Source: Poa pratensis
Lineage: Eukaryota; Streptophyta; Magnoliopsida; Poales; Poaceae
Length of the DNA stretch: 64,000 nucleotides
Assembly (NCBI GenBank): GCA_947311845.1
Contig: CAMZMU010000041.1
Span: forward strand, 119,250,100 to 119,314,099
Direction: 5' to 3'
Position 1 is the first letter of the stretch; the number at the start of each line of letters is the position of its first letter. A program made the translations under genes and the position numbers. Below are positions 33,306 to 45,100 of this stretch, piece after piece. The notes under the pieces are model-generated. The model was not told the DNA's origin. It saw nothing but the letters and a program-made list of their open reading frames with translations, and ran no database searches.

Positions 33306-36300
33306 CTAGGCCACGAAGTCTCTCATGAGCTGAGCTGCGAAGGACTTGGTGGTCTGCATGTTCATGTCGTAGCCGGCGGTGCCGCCACCGCTGTCGGCGC
33401 CGTTGCTACTGGCGCTACCCATGAGGAACGACGCCGTCTGGTCGCCAGCGCCGTGTGGAAGCCCGAGCGTGAGAGAGACGCCGCCGTGCTGCCCGGCGAA
33501 CGCGAATGGCGCCTGGTCCGAGCCGAACTGCGCGTACGGCCCTGGCGCGAACAGCGAGTACCCGGCGCCGCCCGCGTCGACGTCGTCCTGCTGGTGGTGG
33601 TCCCTCGCGCCGGCACCGCTCTCCATGAACTTCATGAGCAGCTCCCGGTGGCTCACCTCGTCGTGCTGCTGCCTCGCGGCCGCGGCGGCCGCGGCCTGCG
33701 CGTGGTGCAGCGCGGCCACGTCGAAGGATGCCGCCGGCTGATGCTGCTCGACGTCGGTCGCCCTCGCCTTCTTGAACCTTCCGCCAACGCCTTCCTCCTC
33801 GTCGTCGTAGTACCCCACCTGTACCCGGTGGTCCCCGGCGAGGTCGAGCAGGGACGCGTGAACGGCGGCGGCGGCGCCGTCGAGCTTGGATCCGCCCTCC
33901 GTGCCTCGAAGCGCCGCTCTGGGCATCGATCTAGGCGTGTCGTCCGCGCCGTCATTCACGTCCGCTTTGCCGCCCGCGGGACCAGACCTCCCCGCCTCGT
34001 CGCCGTCCTGCTTCTCCTTGGTCTCCTCCAGGTACATCTCCTCCACCATGGGCTTCCACAGCCTCACCCTCGCGTTGATGAACCAGTTCGACACCTGAAA
34101 TCAAATCGAAAAAAGGGAAAAATCTCACCGATCAAACCAACCCACTGTAACAGTAAAATGCTCCATCACGGAACCGGTCATCGCTCGATCAAAGTGAAAA
34201 TGGTCTACCTGGCTCCTGGTGAGTCCGGTCTGCTTGGCGAGCATGATCTTGTCCGAATCCTTGGGGTATCTGCATGACAAGACGAAGGATCCGATCAACC
34301 AGTGAGAGGGCGACACGAGGACGCTGAATACGTACGCATCGCATGTCTACCACGCGTGCACTTGTGCATGCAAAACGCACCATGATGCATCGCATGTCTA
34401 CGGTCCTACAGTACGTAGTACGTACGTACAGTATGTCTCTGGATTCTCTCTCCTTTTTGGATCATGATATCTCACTCTCTCTTACCACGTCACGTCAATG
34501 AGATAGACAGAGAGGGCATGATTGATTCAATTATCGAGTTCATAATTGTGTAATGAGTCACTAACTAGCACAGGTGAGTGAAGAGATCAGTGGAGCTTAC
34601 GGGTGGAGGAAGTGCTCGAAGAGCCAAGCGCGGAGGATGGAGACGGAGCGCTCGGGGAGGCCGCGCTGGGGCCGCCACGCGCTGCTCTGCATCATGCCCA
34701 GCTGCTGCAGCGCCCGCTGCTGCCGGAGCTGGTGGTCGATGTACCGGAGCCTGGACCCGACGCCGCGCCCGCCGCCGGCGCCCACGTCGGCGTCCTCCTC
34801 CCCAAGGGCGCGGCACGCCGCCCGCACCTGCGAGGCGATGGCGTCGCGGAGGCACCGGAACTGGCGCGAGATGGTGCGCAGAGCCAGCGACGTGTACGTC
34901 CGCGCCGACCCGGCGCCCGCCACCGCCTCGAACGACGACGACACCGACGCCATCTGCTGGTGGTACTGCCGGTACCGCTGCTCCACCTGCCATTCCAGAG
35001 ACTTGTAATTAGTTCGTGTATTAGTTCAGTTGTTGGATACTAGTATTGATTAGCAGTGCTACTGTTAACCACCACAACTACACTCTCTGCTTCGATTAAT
35101 TTCTGTTAACCCAATTCCCACACATGCATTTCAACCACAACCATGTAAGATCAATTTACAAATGACTGTAAGAACAGTTCAACTGAATCTGTAAAACATG
35201 CATGGGATACTTCTGAAGAATCTAGCACCAGCCAGGCCAAATGAAAAGCCACACTGCCAAACTGGCTACTGCTGTCTTCTCGATCAAGAAGCTTAGCACC
35301 AGCCAGGCCAAACATGGCCTAGCTACCATATGTACTGGTAGTAAATACTATAGTATTAAGCTACTGAGAGAAAACAAAAAGAGACACACATTTGACCAGG
35401 CAACAAAATTAAAGGTTGCTTGTACTGGCCTCAACAAACAACAACCAGAAACAATTTCTATTTATTCATGCATCAATGCTTTTCCTATATGAAAATATTA
35501 GTTAATAATATCACTAGAAGATATACTACTCTGATATAAGAGAATAGCCACTTGTTAGCAGTACACTTATTCTGATGACTTGTCGCTTTATGATCTTTGG
35601 TATACATACTTTCCATTTCTTTACTATCACACCTGAAATAATTCTTTCTTAATTAATAGTTATCCCTTAAATTATCTGTAGCTGTGATCGTGCTTTCCAA
35701 AAGACAATTGTATACTGATAAGTGTTTAACAATAAAAGAAGAACCTGAAAATTAAAGTGATGGGGAATAGTTGGTACAAGGTGACAAGACACGTTTAATT
35801 GAAGAAAAGGAAAAGGGATGAGGAAAGCTTGGAATATCCAGCAAATCAAATTTGGCTATCCCAACAACTTCACTCATCTTTCAGAAAAAGAAGCAACAAA
35901 GCAAGTGTAGCTGAAAAGCAAATGACTCAACATCCTTCCAATAACACTTGCCAAAACTATAGAGGCAAGGAAATCTCACAACCATCATCAATCTAACACT
36001 ACCAAATTCAGAATGCAATGTTTCAGACAACAACAAAATTATCAGATTGTTTTTTCAAGGCCGTCCATTCTCTCGCAGAGAAAAAATACAAGAATTTTTT
36101 TGAAGCAAAAGAGGAAGAATACTTCTCCATGAATCGATAGCACCTTAACTTCAAAATTAGGAACAAAGGTAATTAGTTAAAGTGTACTTAGGTTACTGAC
36201 CTCGTCAAGCATGTTAACCAGCTTGCCTTTCTTCATCTGCAGCTCCTGCCGCTCGGCCGTGGACATCTCCGGCGCGCCGCTGCTCTTAGACCCGCCGGCG

Positions 36301-36917
36301 CCGTCCTCCCCACCGCCACCCGACAGACCTTCGGAATCCTCTTTCTTCCTCACCGACGCAGCGCTCCTGGCTGCGGAGGCGGCCCTGGCGGCTTCGACGT
36401 TGTCCACGCCCTTGCTTACGCTCACCACCTCGTCGAGCAGCTCCTGCGCCGCCCTGAGGTACTTGGAGTTCATCACCATCTGCCCCTGCGACGCCGCCCC
36501 AAGCTGAAACCTCCCTTCGTCGCCGGCCACGGAGGCGACCGTGACAGGATGCGTCTCGCGGGACGATAGGCTGAGCACGGCACTCACGCCATGAGCCTGA
36601 TGCGTCGGTGGCGACATGACGTCGGCGGCGCCGGATGTGGCTGGGGTCCACAGGTTGTAGCCCGAAGGCGGTGCCTGGAGAGGGATGCCGACGAAGTGCT
36701 GCCCCGACGAGGGCGACGACTGCTGGTGCCCGCCGAAGGAGGCCGGGGTCATGGAGCTGACTGCCGAGTTGAGGAACATCATGTTGGACCCGGAGGGCGC
36801 GGGATCGCCGAAGCCGCCGGCGCCGTAGCTCGGGTTCATCAGGTAAAGTGTCTGCAGGCCATCGCTCCCGGTCTGGTGGATGTCCGTGCCCGCACCGCCA
36901 TGGTAGTACGCCGCCAT
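33306..36917 (-). CDS. BEL1-like TALE homeodomain transcription factor
   Basis: BELL-class TALE factors heterodimerise with KNOX proteins and control meristem and inflorescence development. Four minus-strand exons join in phase to 650 codons: 36,201-36,917, 34,601-34,986, 34,209-34,269 and 33,306-34,094. Features in order: the SKY motif ([17 protein letters not shown], from about residue 151); the BELL domain across the exon 1-2 junction ([12 protein letters not shown]...[15 protein letters not shown]); the TALE homeodomain at about residues 344-407, including the PYP loop extension (HPYPKDSDK) and recognition helix [16 protein letters not shown]; and a C-terminal ZIBEL-type VSLTLGL motif. 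Start is the ATG of MAAYYHGG; the triplet 15 bases upstream is TTG. Intron 1 (1.2 kb) is the largest. The N-terminus resembles grass BEL1-type proteins such as barley JuBEL2, from memory only. The gene appears intact. Confidence 0.92.
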
Positions 36918-37790
36918 CTCGATCGCCGGCAACTATATAGTTCGATCGACGGCAAGGTCTTGGCTATGTACGTACGTATGTGCACTTGTGGCCACTAACT
37001 AAAATTCCCCTTGAATAGATGTCAAAAAATAAATCTCCTTGAATAAATCTCTCCCTCTCTCCGTCTCCAATTATCTTCTTTCCGTGGAGCTTGTTGTGGC
37101 TTTGACCTGTCAAAAACAATCAAGTGTCAAGAAGTTAAAAACATATATAACAAGATGAAAAGAAGTGATTTTTCGTGTGATTTGTGAGGTATAATAGAAT
37201 TTGATCCATGATCCATGTAGAGATCGAGAGGAAAGACAGAGAAGTAAGCTGCATGGGACTATGACATGTATGCATGGAAGAACACTCCAATACTCTAGCT
37301 GTAAGCTCAAAAGCTAGGAAGACGAGAGGATGAGAGAGGGACTAGAGAGAGAGATGTGTGCGTGGAATAGGCATCAGTATCACACAAATATAAAAAATAG
37401 GAAAAAGAGAAGGTACCCATCTTCTCAAGTGATTTAACAAAGAAACCTCATACAGATGTCAACGCAACCGGCACACATCATGAGCTTACCTCAAGAATCG
37501 ATGCAGCTCATGATCAGCTGCTTGCATGCACACGTGCCTAGCTTGCATATAAGAAATCTCTCTCCTCTCTCTAAAAGAGCATGAGAGGTGAAGATCCTAG
37601 AGAGAGGCAGGAGGAGGAGAGAGGAAAGAGGAACAGCACGATGAAGAAGAAGGTATCTGGAGCATGAGATCACTCATGTCAGTGCTTAAGTACCTGCTGC
37701 AAGTTCCTTTCCCTTTTGCTCTCTACAGAGAAGACACTGGACTATATATCTTTCCTCGCAAGATCTCCTCCAGCTGAAAGGGAAAAGAAG

Positions 37791-37825
<35 letters not shown>

Positions 37826-38822
37826 GAGAGAGAGGGAGACCGATTGGTTAAGTCTTTAAGAGAGAGAAAATGAGAGACGCCAGGGAAATGAAAAAGTCCA
37901 GGCAGTGGAGGAGGGATACCCACCTCCCACTTCCATTATCCTCACAACACCCACACACGCAGCTTTTCCCCCACTTCCCCTTTAATTTTCTCTCTCTATC
38001 TCTAGCTACCTACAAGATTTTTTCCCTCCTCTCTTAATTTCTCTCTCACCAAGTGCTAGCTAGCATGCATTCTAGGTGTGGAACCATCTGTACCGTTTTG
38101 GCCTTGGTGTCTAGTTTCATCAAACATGACAATCAGAAAGGACTAGTCACATACTGTGTTGTACAAGCATGAGTTATTGAGGTGTACCCTCTAATAATAT
38201 TCATTTTGGCCTTTCATTTAATTTTACAAAGTTATCATGTAGGCAATTAATAAAGGGATATATATACCCTTACCTGATTTTTTTCTAAATTGTAATCAAT
38301 TTTGTGAGCAATTGGATCTGGATGGAACGACATATCCTTGTTCTTGATCATGAATGGAATATCATCGATGACGGACCGTTCTCGCCACCTTCGGCACCAC
38401 CACATACACACGTAGTCAATTATAGATTTTCATGTTTGTCAGATCATGCCCTCCATCTAAATCCCCTTGTCCAACCTAACCCTCACCGCTTCGGCAAGGT
38501 CTCCTTGCTCAGCTCCATTTGTAACATCGTTCTCATAGCACCGGTGGATCTGCCTTGCTACCATAACCACTCCCCCGTGTCACCAGGGATCTCGCCTTGC
38601 GGTTCATAGCCTTTTTCGTGTTGAAGTTGCTTGCTTTTAAAAATGGCGCCAATTGGTGGCCGCCAATTTACAATGAAATTAAAAAAAATACGAGAAAACA
38701 ATTTATATCTTAACTGCGACTTGTGTGAAACGTTGTTATCTATTCAATGCGCCTAAAATGTATGTATTTGACATCGAACCTTCAAATTATCCATGAGTCG
38801 GAAGGACAGACTGAGTGACAAG
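36918..38822 (-). other. BEL1-like gene 5' leader/promoter and spacer
   Basis: This is upstream sequence of the minus-strand BEL1-like gene. The first kilobase is purine-rich on the plus strand (GA/GATA runs), typical of a long pyrimidine-rich 5' leader on the gene strand; an intron in the 5' UTR is possible but not demonstrated. No other gene is supported. Confidence 0.45.
37792..37834. repeat. (GATA)n/(GA)n microsatellite
   Basis: About eight GATA units run from 37,792 to 37,824 and pass directly into a short (GA)n tract. It lies about 0.9 kb upstream of the BEL1-like start codon. Confidence 0.95.
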
Positions 38823-38824
38823 TA

Positions 38825-38971
38825 CTCTCTATGTTCCACATTATAAGAAGTTTTATCTTTTCGGAATCGGATGTATATAAACATATTTTAGAGTCTAGAT
38901 TCACTCATTTTGCTCAGTATTAAGTCCGTATTGGAATCTCTAAAAGTTATTATATTTAGCAATGGAGGGAG
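38825..38971. mobile_element. Stowaway MITE (Thalos-like interior)
   Basis: The left end CTCTCTATGTTCCACATTAT and a right end ending AATGGAGGGAG are flanked by TA (38,823-38,824 and 38,972-38,973). The interior GAGTCTAGATTCACTCATTT matches a Triticeae Stowaway type commonly called Thalos, as I recall it. Confidence 0.8.
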
Positions 38972-38973
38972 TA

Positions 38974-40567
38974 GTATTCAAGGATGTGGAGCACGCGGCC
39001 GTTGAACGACTGATCGGCAGACGAATGGATAGGGATACATGTGGTGTATTATTAGCAAAGAAAGGTGTAGGGCACATCTGGGCACAAGAATTGAGATAGA
39101 TACGGTGAGAGGGTATATGGAGTTATGGATAGCAATTGGTGCGCCCGTGTGCATGCTCAGATAGATAGGATAGACAGATGCAGGCAGACTGCACACACTC
39201 TGACACAAGTCTGGATGTGTCAGAAGAACTAGGAAGTGTCCACGTCCATGTCTAGGTCTAGGTCATATTTTCTCTCTCTTTTGGAAGCTGTGTGCGTCTA
39301 GTCTAGGTCAGAATTTTATTTAATACCATGTGTGACCTTGGCTTCTCTGTTCCTTTCCCTTGCCCCTGTCCCTTTTCACTCTCACTTTCTTATGGATGTA
39401 TGACGTTCACCTTGTTTGTTAGGACATTTGTTTATGTCTATAATGGTCTACTTCACATCTTAATATTCTTCCCGATACATAAGCTAGTTCGGTGATTGCC
39501 TTTTCATCGCCTTGTATTTTTCTTAGTCAGGTGATGCTCTTTTGGAGGAAAAGCGATTGAAAGCTCAGGAATCCAAACCAAACTGGCTGCATCTACGAAT
39601 CTACTGTTATTAGAGAGGATATATCATATCCATTGTTATTAGAGTGAACTGTGATGAACCTTATGACAGGTTTACATGACGAGTAGCATAAAATTTAAGA
39701 ATCATACATCTATCTACGACACAATAATCCAAATACATAATTAAATTTAGCTTACAAATTTATATGTAACATTATAATATAATCAGCATATGCGCACATT
39801 TCACAACAAATCGAGCTTAAATTTCATATTGCTAATTACTATAAAATTATTCCAATATCTATCCTATTTTCCACACCTCCACATACATGACTTAACTCTG
39901 ATGAGAATATTTCGAAGAATTTAAATTTGACGGCACAACTCCAGTAGCATCAAACCCATACAAGTGTGGCAAAACAATCTCGTAATATATTCTTCGATTT
40001 CACGAACATGTGGTTGTTAACTAGATGTCGATATTTCCTTGAAAGGGTGAAGAAAAAAGTACAAAAGCAACATAAGTGGAACTAGGCATATGCTCCATGC
40101 ACCCATGATGAAAACGATTGAATGGGATTTCATATTGTATTACTATCAAATAGTTTAGAGCCACAAGTGAACATTAATCTTTCCATTTATTTATCTCTTG
40201 ATTTTTTTCTGAGATGTCTTCTTAGGATGTATTCGATTTATGTTAAAGTACAACCCAGATAAACCATGAGTTTCATGTCTAATATCATTGTGAACCATAT
40301 TTTTTTAGGGGCACATGGGTCTACAGTAATAGTTGCATGAAACATGAGTTTTTATCCATTTACATCATGTTTTCTGGTCATAAGATTTCGCCAAACCAAG
40401 TAAGAATCAATTCACATATAAGATCTACACCATATTGACTAGTGTTGTGTGCTTGTGAAACCTATGTGACCAGAAAACATTAGGGCAAGTGCAACCACCC
40501 AAGAAACCTTGAGTTGGTTTCAGTTATGTATGACAGTAAAGCTCAAATTTCTTCATAGCATTTACTA
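38974..40567. other. AT-rich intergenic region
   Basis: No gene or bounded element was recognised here. It ends at the left edge of the Gypsy LTR. Confidence 0.5.
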
Positions 40568-42118
40568 TGTGACAGGGATATACCTTTCGGGTACCCTACC
40601 ATGAGGGTACCTGGTGCACGTATCGATTAGGCCTAACTATCAAGAGCCTACATGAAGCCCATGAAGGAAGGCCCAAGAAGATGGAGTATCCTCCAAGTCA
40701 GGGCCGGTCCTGAGATTTCAAGGATCCGGGGCGAATAAGGATGATCGGGCCCTTTATATAATCCATATATTTATATATAATGTTACCAATAAAAACTTGA
40801 AATGCATCCGAAAGAACTATTTATATCAAATATTTTATATGCATTTTGGTTACAAATTTCTCTTGACATTCCTAGATGCACAATCACCGATGATATCGCT
40901 ATCAATCTCATCCAACAATATCTTGCACAAATATACCAAACAAGGATTGAGGATTTGCATACTATTACATGTGTGATCATCCTGAAACTACATGTGAGCA
41001 TATTTGAGTGCGCTGTGTTGAAATTGGATGGGAGTGACTTGGACATGGCCTATATATACGATGTCAGCTTTTGTTGCCCCGGAACAAACAATAGTATCAT
41101 CATCTTAATTAATTAGAGTGTCCACAACCAGTAAAAAGAAGGGATTCAGTACAAATGAAATGGACGTTGCACATTCAGAATCAGCAGTGAATTTGCTTTA
41201 CTAGTTTGGTTGTAATAATCCAAGTTAATAGACTTACCGAGTCATAACTGAAGAATAACGCTTGAGGAGATCGATTGATTACCGGCAAGCAGAAGATAGC
41301 TAATCAACGAATGAGGAAGAAAATCAGAAAAGGACCTTCTGAGAAATTGGACAGCGCAAAGGTAGCGACTAGTATGCGGACGAATGGTAGGAAGGGCGTA
41401 CGTGCAGCGGCCGCTAACCAAGTGCGGCGACTGCTGGTGGCTGCTGGAAGAAGTTGGGCGGCGATTAGGGTCACGGTTCGTATGCCGCCATCGACGTCCA
41501 TGGCCACGCCCAAAGCGGATTAGGGTTTGACTTTTTGATTAACGGGCATACACACATGACATCAAGCGTCCTATTCCTGTTTTCACCTTTTTTTTTTCTT
41601 CTTCTGCGGGATCCCGATTTCATCCTCAGCGACGGTGTTACGCCCGCGTGAGACGGCCCAATATAGCAGTTGATAACACCTATGGGCCCCTTGATTTTTG
41701 GTGCCCGGGGCGGTTGCCCCTCCAGCCCTGCCCCAGGGCCGGCCCTGCTCCAAGTTAGACGAAGCCATAGTTTGTTTAGACTTTCCTTACTTGTAAATCT
41801 GAGTCGGCTGTGAACTCCCGAGACCCAGCCTATTATATAAAGGCTGGGAGGGCTGCCGATCTGAGGACACGCAATACTCGAACCACCAAAGCCCTAGCGA
41901 GATCGACATCTCGCCGGGACTCCTTGTAGCTCGCATATACCCTCATATCAATACCAGACAAGCAGGAAGTAGGGTGTTACTCTCCGGAGGCCTGAACCTG
42001 GGTAAATCCCTGCTTTTGCTTGTCAGCCGACGAAACTACCAGCTCTACCACGTTCTCTCCCCCGTAATCTCAACCCTAGGTCCTTAACCATGGGATTTGA
42101 TGAGTTAACCCCTCGTCA
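40568..42118 (+). repeat. 5' LTR of a Gypsy (Retand/RIRE2-type) element, with hAT insertion
   Basis: It begins TGTGACAGGGATATACC and ends CCTCGTCA just before the primer-binding sequence TGGCGCCGTCTGTGGG at 42,121. Without the 1,049-bp hAT element and its duplicated 8 bp the LTR is about 494 bp. A TATATAAA box lies at 41,834-41,841. The matching 3' LTR is not in the window, so both ends rest on the TG...CA motif and the PBS position. Confidence 0.65.
40699..41747. mobile_element. Non-autonomous hAT element inside the Gypsy LTR
   Basis: A perfect 8-bp target duplication, CTCCAAGT, lies at 40,691-40,698 and 41,748-41,755, as expected for hAT. Terminal inverted repeats are CAGGGCCGGTCCTG at the left and CAGGGCCGGCCCTG at the right, read inward. 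The 1,049-bp interior has no hAT transposase frame. The short ORFs at 40,802-41,116 and 41,275-41,523 are unrecognised. Confidence 0.9.
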
Positions 42119-42119
42119 A

Positions 42120-45100
42120 TTGGCGCCGTCTGTGGGAAAGAATAGTGCTGGACTCGCGGTTTCGCCGGTTCCATCGGAAAACGGCGACTCGCCGATCGCA
42201 TCTACGAACGGCAACTCGCCGACTGCATCGACAAACCACAACTCGCCGACTCGGTCGACATACGGCAACTCGCCGACTCGCTCGAAAATTGGCAGCCCGC
42301 CAACTTCACCAACAAAAGCACATTTGATCCACATCGCCAGAAGTCCGAGAGACGTTCGCTAGTCTCGAGTCAGGTTTGGATTTAACTGTTGGAGCATTCA
42401 ATTTTTTCGTAAACAAGTTTGGTACGCAGGACTTGACAGATCCACGACAACTCGCGACTGCCGCACCCGAGGCTCCATCGACTGCGTCCGTCCCATTGTC
42501 GATTCTCGAAGCCTGCTCATCTGCAACAACCATGTCGACTCGAGAGATCAACGAGTACATGGCAAAAGAACTCCAAGGTGAGGAAGCTGAATCAGCGTAC
42601 CGCAAAAACGATCTCGAGCTCGATTTTCCACTCGATGACACCCTCGACTACGGGATCTCCCTCGACGACTTCGACGAACCCAAATTCATAACGACAACAA
42701 CGTCGACTCTGAGATCTGCACCAACAACAAACTCGACTCCGAGGTCCACAACGGTTTTGCTGACGCCGAGATGAGCATAGACGATGAACGCATCGACAAC
42801 GAGATCCGTCCAGACGGACCACTCGACGGGCATACCGACTCCGACATGAGCCTTGATGAAGACGTCGAGTCCATGACAGGAATTGGCAGCACATACACGT
42901 ACCCGCGGGTCATCCCCCATCAGGTTTACGTTGCCATCAACGGAGAATCATCTGAAGCCGCAGCCTGCCGCAGGCCTACAGAATTCCCATGCACGGTAAC
43001 TATGCCGGATGGGGTCACAACTCTGACAATTACTGCTGAGATGGCAGCAAAAGCAGACAAAGTCATTAAGGAGTGCACAATGATGCCAGCAGACGCAACT
43101 CCAGAAGAGACGTTGACCTTCCAGTACTTCAACTGGCAGGAATCACTTCGCCTGCAAAACATCAGAGCAACACTCGAGAGCGCAAAAGGCAAGCCAGCAT
43201 CTCGAGCGCACGAAGAAGACAACTATCACTTAGCTCCACAGGGCGGGCGAGCCCAAGAGGCAGATCGAGGCTGGCACGCCTCCCGGAAGATGAGAGGGAG
43301 GCAATTACTCGCAACCTAGGCTTGTCATTCATGACACACGACGACGAAGGAATCCCAGTACCCAAAACAGCTGCGGGTGCTCTTTTCTCTGTGGGTGCTT
43401 ACCTCAAAGCAATGCAGCCTCCGGCGGACGATCCCAACGCAGCCCTGCATCGCCAACAGCTCAAATCACTGGCCCTAGCGGTGAAGGCCATACATCCGGA
43501 TGCAAAACTCCAGGAGGGAGTCGAGATCGCAACATAGTCAGCTCGCGACAGGCAGCACACGATCGTAGTGGTCGCAGTCACCACTCGGAGGAAACAAGGA
43601 AAGGCACACGCCGACACAGGTCCAGCAGAAGCAGATCTCGAAGGTCTTCCAGTAGCGACTCATATTCCGACCGGGAGCCCGAGCCATGCGGAGCCTTGTG
43701 TTTCACTCGCCGCATCCGCGAGACACGGATGCCCAAAGGGTTCAAGCTAACATCTGAACAACCCAAGTACACAGGTCGACAGGAACCTTCAGGATGGCTA
43801 GAAGACTACAGACTCGCCGTCTCATGCCAACGAGGCACGAATACTACGGCAATGCAATACATACGACTCATGCTCGAAGGTACAGCCCGCGACTGGCTCA
43901 AGGCGCTACCTCCGTCGTCATACGACTCGTGGGATCACTTCCGCAGAGACTTCATCAAGAACTTCGAACCTCTGTGCGAGCGACCGAAAACATTCGAAGA
44001 ACTGAGAGCCTGCACTCAGCGATCAGACGAAACATTGAGATCATACATACGGCGATGGACCACCATACGCAACTCAGTCGGCGCAATATCGGAAGATAGG
44101 GCCATGGACGCCTTCATCATGGGTCTCGCCAGGCGAGATTTCAAAGAAGCACTTGGTCGAGAAAAGCCAACCTCCATGGCTAACCTCATAAAAATCGCGA
44201 CTGAGTGGGCAGATGGAGAAGACTCGGTGCGAGCAACCCGCGCCTCTTCACCACGCGACAACCATGACAGCGGCAGCCGAAGCCGCAGGGACACATACAG
44301 AGATGATCGGAGGCGCAAGCGTTCCAAACGTCATTACGACGACGACAGATCCGAGTTCATGGCGGCTGGGTTCACACAACCCCGTGACGACCAAGATAGA
44401 AGCGACCGGAGGCCGGATGATCGCCGGGATAGTCGAGACCGCGAGCAACGAAGTAACAGCTACAAGAAGCAAGAGTGGCGAAAGCCGCGTTCTGATGCAC
44501 AAAACGAGCGCTCATTCGATGACAAGATGGATGACTATTGCAGATTCCACCTGTACAAAGGGGGGACGGAAAATTGCGCTCCAATCACTCGTTGAAGAAC
44601 TGTAGAGAATTCGACAAATTGGCATCTGAATACATGCATCTCAGAAAGGCACCCGCCGCAACTGCACCTCAGCCAAACACTGTACCTGCCCTGATGGCAC
44701 CACCACCACCACCACAGCCTGCCGCAGGCGGACATGTTGCGGGCGCCATACACCCCGTACCTCGGGTAGAGGAGGATCGGTACCCTCAGCCTCAGGGCAG
44801 TGAACATGATACAGAAGGGTCGCCCCTCCAATAGGCAGCAAAAACTACGCACTCGACAGGTGAACATGGCTGTCATGGCACCCCCGCTGTTCCTGAATTT
44901 TTGAAGGGATCCGAAACTGCCATAAACTTCAGCCGGGAGGACCACCCCCCAGCTGTAGTTCGACCAGGGCACGCAGCTCTGGTACTCGACGCGCAAATTG
45001 GAGGTTACGCCATGACCAAAGTCTTCATGGATGGAGGCAGCGGCATCAACATCATCTTTGCAGACACACTCCGCAAAATGAACAGGTCAGTCGAAAATCT

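Noticed and set aside
42180..42305. Regular repeats considered as a CRISPR-like array
   Set aside because: The 27-bp units are contiguous without spacers and code in frame in a Gypsy gag; the genome is eukaryotic.
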